This document shows positions 60,095 to 64,000 of a DNA stretch of 64,000 bases, piece after piece. The DNA comes from Phallusia mammillata. Taxonomy: Eukaryota; Chordata; Ascidiacea; Phlebobranchia; Ascidiidae. The stretch spans positions 134,859 through 198,858 of the forward strand of contig QLIY01000091.1 of NCBI GenBank assembly GCA_003260075.1, in the 5' to 3' direction. The position numbers and the translations under genes were made by a program. Every line of letters begins with the position of its first letter. Within the stretch, counting starts at the first letter, position 1. Under the pieces are notes generated by a model. The model searched no databases, had not been told where the DNA came from, and saw only the letters and a program-made list of their open reading frames with translations.

Positions 60095-61388
60095 CAGCTG
60101 CAATGCATTTACAAATGCCGATTTTAATGCTCACGACATACTTTAGGTTTCAATGCACGCATGATACGACTACCACTCACAAGCTGCTATCAGAACACGA
60201 AACGCAATCAGAGCACTGAATATGATGCAACGTTGCGGTATCAGCAAACATGAAGTGGTTTAGCGGCTAATCGAAACGTTTTCTTACTTTTAACACAAAT
60301 TTATCCTTTAACTTTTAATCGCTATTAAAAGATTGCAACATAGCCTATACAAATATAAACAGTTAGCTATGCAAGACGGTTAACAAAGGCGCGGAAAAAT
60401 ATGTCTTGTGTGTAAGAAAAAATAACGTAAGAAACAGTCAGCGGCCGGTTGGCCAAATTAAACAACAACCCGCTTATCACCATTGAATACAAAGAGGTGT
60501 TACACAAAAAATCCAAGAACCAGCAATACTTGTATTTTAAACTTAAAAATAGAATCACCAAACTCGTTGCTTGGTGGATGAAGACTAGATAATCAACCTA
60601 CGTTTTTCTCAAAAGTCATTTCTCAAAAGATTTTAAAATACATAAATTTCGCTTTATAACAGTATTATTTATATCTGTTTAGGAAAAAAGCCATGGTGAG
60701 AGAAAATGGTATGCATTAAACATTTACCTGGTACAAAGAGGTTACAAGCACCAGATTGCAGTTTGGTAAATAGAAAGATGAACTAGTCTTTGATAGAACT
60801 ATAACGATATACACAATACAAGTTGGTGTTCAGGTTTCCACTGTAAACAAAGGAAACATACACACTTGACTCGACAACCGACAACGATAATTCTATTAAA
60901 GTAAATCTATTACGTCATGCTGATGACGGGAATTCAAGCGGAATAACTGTTTCCGTCGTTTATGCCGACGACAGTTGTTACTAAATCAAATTCAGTGTCA
61001 AGTCGATGTTGTTTGAAAATCGTTTAGGCAATTTTTTTTACTTTGATTTATTCACACCGTTTCGCAACTGATTTCAAATCAAACCGAACCCACAAAATCT
61101 GTACATTGAAAACTCAACAGTTTCAAGTTAGTTGTGAAATGTTTCTGTCACTGGTTCTAACTTAAATGTTTTTGCTTTCACCATGACTCGTTCCAACAGT
61201 GCAAAATATAGGGTTTGTGAGCTGACATCCAATTGATTGCTACCGATAACAGGGAATTCAGCAATCTGTGCACAGCCGTGCCAATAACAAACTGCCAAAG
61301 GTTTGAAATGGTCGCTGAAAGTAACACAAATCAAGCCATTATAACAACATATAAGCTATTGCTGCCAGGCATAGTATCGAGTTTAAAG

Positions 61389-61486
61389 AGCTCTTCTGGC
61401 AAATGTGATTTTATTCCGACGTTTCGAGACGTCCTTTCAGCTCTTCTGGCAAATGTAATTTTATTCCGACGTTTCGACGTCCTATA
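61389..61486. repeat. Tandem duplication of a ~50-bp unit
   Basis: The copies 61389..61438 and 61439..61486 both start AGCTCTTCTGGCAAATGT and contain TTATTCCGACGTTTCGA. The reverse complement includes TATAGGACGTCGAAACGTCG, also found with one change at 20244..20263 in an intron of Gene 1, so it belongs to a dispersed repeat. Confidence 0.6.
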
Positions 61487-64000
61487 CGGGTCCATTATAA
61501 CAACATTTACACATTTTGGACGTACATTATACCTTTTATCAATGTGATTCGCTTAAACAACAACTAGGGCACAAGACTTGCAGCAGTCACTTTCTTACTC
61601 AACGCCCGCTAAAAACAACAATGCATTGCATGGCTATATGCAACTTTCACCAGCGAGCAATCTTCCGCCGAAAAATCCCCAACATATTTATGGCATGATT
61701 GTCGGCACGTTCACAACTTGGCCGCAGAGAAATATGGTAAATAATGCACATACTGCGCCATTAAACGCTTTAGACTTCAAATATCATTACCGGATTAGGC
61801 GACGTAATTGTGATAGTTGCACATTATGGTAAATTACATACGATCACACTATACACAGCCGGCTTAGAAATTACTAAAGAATTTAGTAAAGAGACAAACT
61901 ATGAAGATACTATAAGATTATAAGATAACTACCGAACATACAATAATCTATTTTGTTTTTCTAATACCCGGCGTAGGTGAAAAGTTGGTAAAAGTTACGG
62001 CAGGTAAATTTTAAATTTGAAACGAAAGCTTGTCTGATCTTACATGCTGTACCCTGCCTGACAGTCGAAATCAAGTTTTCCCATTATAGATGTTAAAACT
62101 ACAAACAACTGAGAAACAAAACTAACACCATAATAGCAACGCAGCTCTCAGCAGTTCAATGGACTTAAGTCGCACGTTTTCAGTCTTTCACGTCCGATGA
62201 AGATTTTCCTTCCCTAGTCGTTTTGCTTATCTGGTTGATGAATGGGAGCTTTTCTCGGAAGACGGGCGACGCTCGGCGTTCAAATTACAAGCAAACAACT
62301 TACCAAGGGGGATAGGCACTTGTCGTCTACATGTGGCACCCAAGGTATCGAATTGCCATCCATCGCTGAAGCAATTTGCATCAAATAAACCACGATTAAT
62401 TATCGTTGTACTATACCTTCCCTATGTGGCTTTTTTGGAGTATCTTTTATAAGTGATGACCGGTTAAGCGAAGCCTAATTCTGTCACGTAAAACTCCAAG
62501 TGCATAAGGTCTTATTAGTGGTGCTAAAACAAAAGAAAACATGTCTTGACACCAAAAATGTTTGCTAGAACTGGTAGCTTTTTATTCAAGTAGAAAACAT
62601 TCAAACTCACAAAACGTTGGCACGCATGTTTACGTTTATGACAGACTCTTTACGAAGTTGGGTACGGTTTTATTTTTGGTTACCAATGCTTACCGACAAT
62701 TGTATTTCAACAGGCCCATATGCATTCAAGTTGTATAATAAAGTTGTGCCTTTCACGCCGCTCGCATTTACAGGGTGATTAATAACGTCTTTAAACGATC
62801 TTACTCTTCAGCCTCGGTGTCAAAGGAGCGGCAAGTTTTGAAAAGTATGCCCAACACTTGTTTTTTGCGTGTAGTTTCATCATTAGGCTTTTCAGGACTT
62901 TACTGTGCTATCTACGTAAAATCTTTCTGTAAGCTATGTAAGTTTTGCAGGCAATAGTATTGATTACGATTCCATACGTTGTTGGTAAACAAACTGGCAT
63001 AACAACTCACATTTGCATGCGAGATTTTAAAGTTAACTGTTTCATAATTTATTACTTGCTTAGCTAACTTGGGGGTTGAAAAGTTGTTACCATTGTTAAA
63101 ACCACAGCTGACCGTCCACATGAAACTGCTTAACTGCTTGAAGACCGAAACCAGTATAATGTTATGCCCTAGAAAGGGGAGTTTCTAATGTGCTCTCGCC
63201 CCAAACAATTCAAACTTAAGAGTGCTTTAAAATCATTTAAATTGAAAAGTAATTTTAAGTCGAAGATATTTCACCAAAATCAGGTCAAAGGTTTTCGTTA
63301 AAATCAGACAAAGGGCAAAAGTTAATGGACAGTTGGTGGATTTATGGCTGGATTTTCCACAGTGGCGGCTCGTGCCTAAAATTTGTGGGGGTGCTGCTCC
63401 ATAAGTTGGCAATATATAGAAAAGCTACATTGCTAGTTTTCTAGCCATTGTTTTGTGTAGCAAAACAAGTAATACAAATCTTAATTAGCAATTCCATTGT
63501 GACGTAATTTAAACAGCAGACGGTGTCATTTGAGTATTTTGTTTACTTGCACAGCGACGGGCCAAACACCATAACATACAGTAATAATGTGGCACAAAAA
63601 CGCACGTGACACAGACTCGAAACGAAGCGGTTGTAAATACGTTAAAACACAACAAGAATATAACAAAACAATAAGAAAAAAGAAATGAGTCGAAAAAGGT
63701 CGAAGTATTTCAGTTAGACAACGTTTAAAAAAATGGTCATGTTTCATTCAGGTAACCTTATAGTCACAGTCAGCGTTTTCAACATATTCTATGACACGTC
63801 ACAGATTATTGTCACACAAAAAAACTAGCCATACAGCTGTTTAATGGTATCATAACTGCCAAATTTAACAACCACATTACATTTGTGTCAGAACTTGTTT
63901 ATTTTGACATCTTATTTTTGAATTTTTGTGGGCAGACTATTATTTGTCCTTCAGATTCTTAACTGCTATACTTGCTGCTTTATTTGCTGGCAAATAGCTT

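Larger units (their letters stand above)
58579..64000. other. Region upstream of the MAM gene, no gene supported
   Basis: Open frames are short and lack domain or splice support. It includes the ~50-bp tandem repeat at 61389 and a hAT-end-like CAGTGGCGGCTCGTG at about 63361 with no partner end in the window. Confidence 0.5.

Noticed and set aside
1..64000. CRISPR array, prokaryotic operon or defence system
   Set aside because: Spliced metazoan genes fill the window; there are no regularly spaced palindromic repeats or bacterial-type gene clusters.

Overview
The window is nuclear DNA from an animal, most likely an ascidian tunicate such as Ciona. The support is indirect: it is AT-rich, introns are short (mostly 100-900 bp), the gene content is metazoan-only (a VWF/gel-forming-mucin-type D-domain protein, a WAVE/WASF protein and a MAM-domain membrane protein), and overlapping sequence copies differ by several percent, as expected for a very heterozygous species. 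The species call is inference. All three genes lie on the minus strand. I chained exons by splice sites, reading phase and protein content.

Gene 1 (about 354..30232, minus; runs off the left edge) is a very large secreted cysteine-rich protein. I place 62 exons, about 2,590 codons. A TATA-like box and signal-peptide exon near 30.2-30.3 kb are followed by the D1-D2-D'-D3 layout of von Willebrand factor and gel-forming mucins (30.2 to about 15.3 kb), then a long series of VWC-like cysteine modules, often encoded as a long plus a short exon (14.6 to 6.2 kb), and finally a seven-exon cassette present twice in tandem (6.0-4.0 kb and 3.6-0.35 kb). The CGLC motif is intact in D3, half lost in D1 and absent in D2. 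No mucin PTS domain or cystine knot is seen before the window edge.

Gene 2 (32922..42025, minus) is a complete eight-exon WAVE/WASF gene of 456 residues: WAVE homology domain, basic region, polyproline region and WH2-central-acidic tail. It should nucleate branched actin through Arp2/3. One of its introns must be GC-AG to keep frame; Gene 1 has another.

Gene 3 (47592..57969, minus) is a ten-exon, 667-residue type II single-pass membrane protein with three MAM-type extracellular modules. Nothing in the sequence links the three genes into one pathway.

Between and inside the genes are two non-autonomous hAT elements with perfect 8-bp target-site duplications (35099..35280 and 52832..53135). 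The second sits in the loop of a roughly 108-bp-arm inverted repeat. There is also a foldback element (46987..47301), a GC-rich block with consecutive hairpins (58367..58578), and hammerhead-like repeat relics.

About twenty runs of 8-12 G (plus runs of 93 and 38 G and one N) punctuate the window. Most lie between two near-identical direct copies of the local sequence. I read these as assembly joins between unmerged haplotype overlaps. They duplicate or truncate several exons of Gene 1 and should not be taken as biology.
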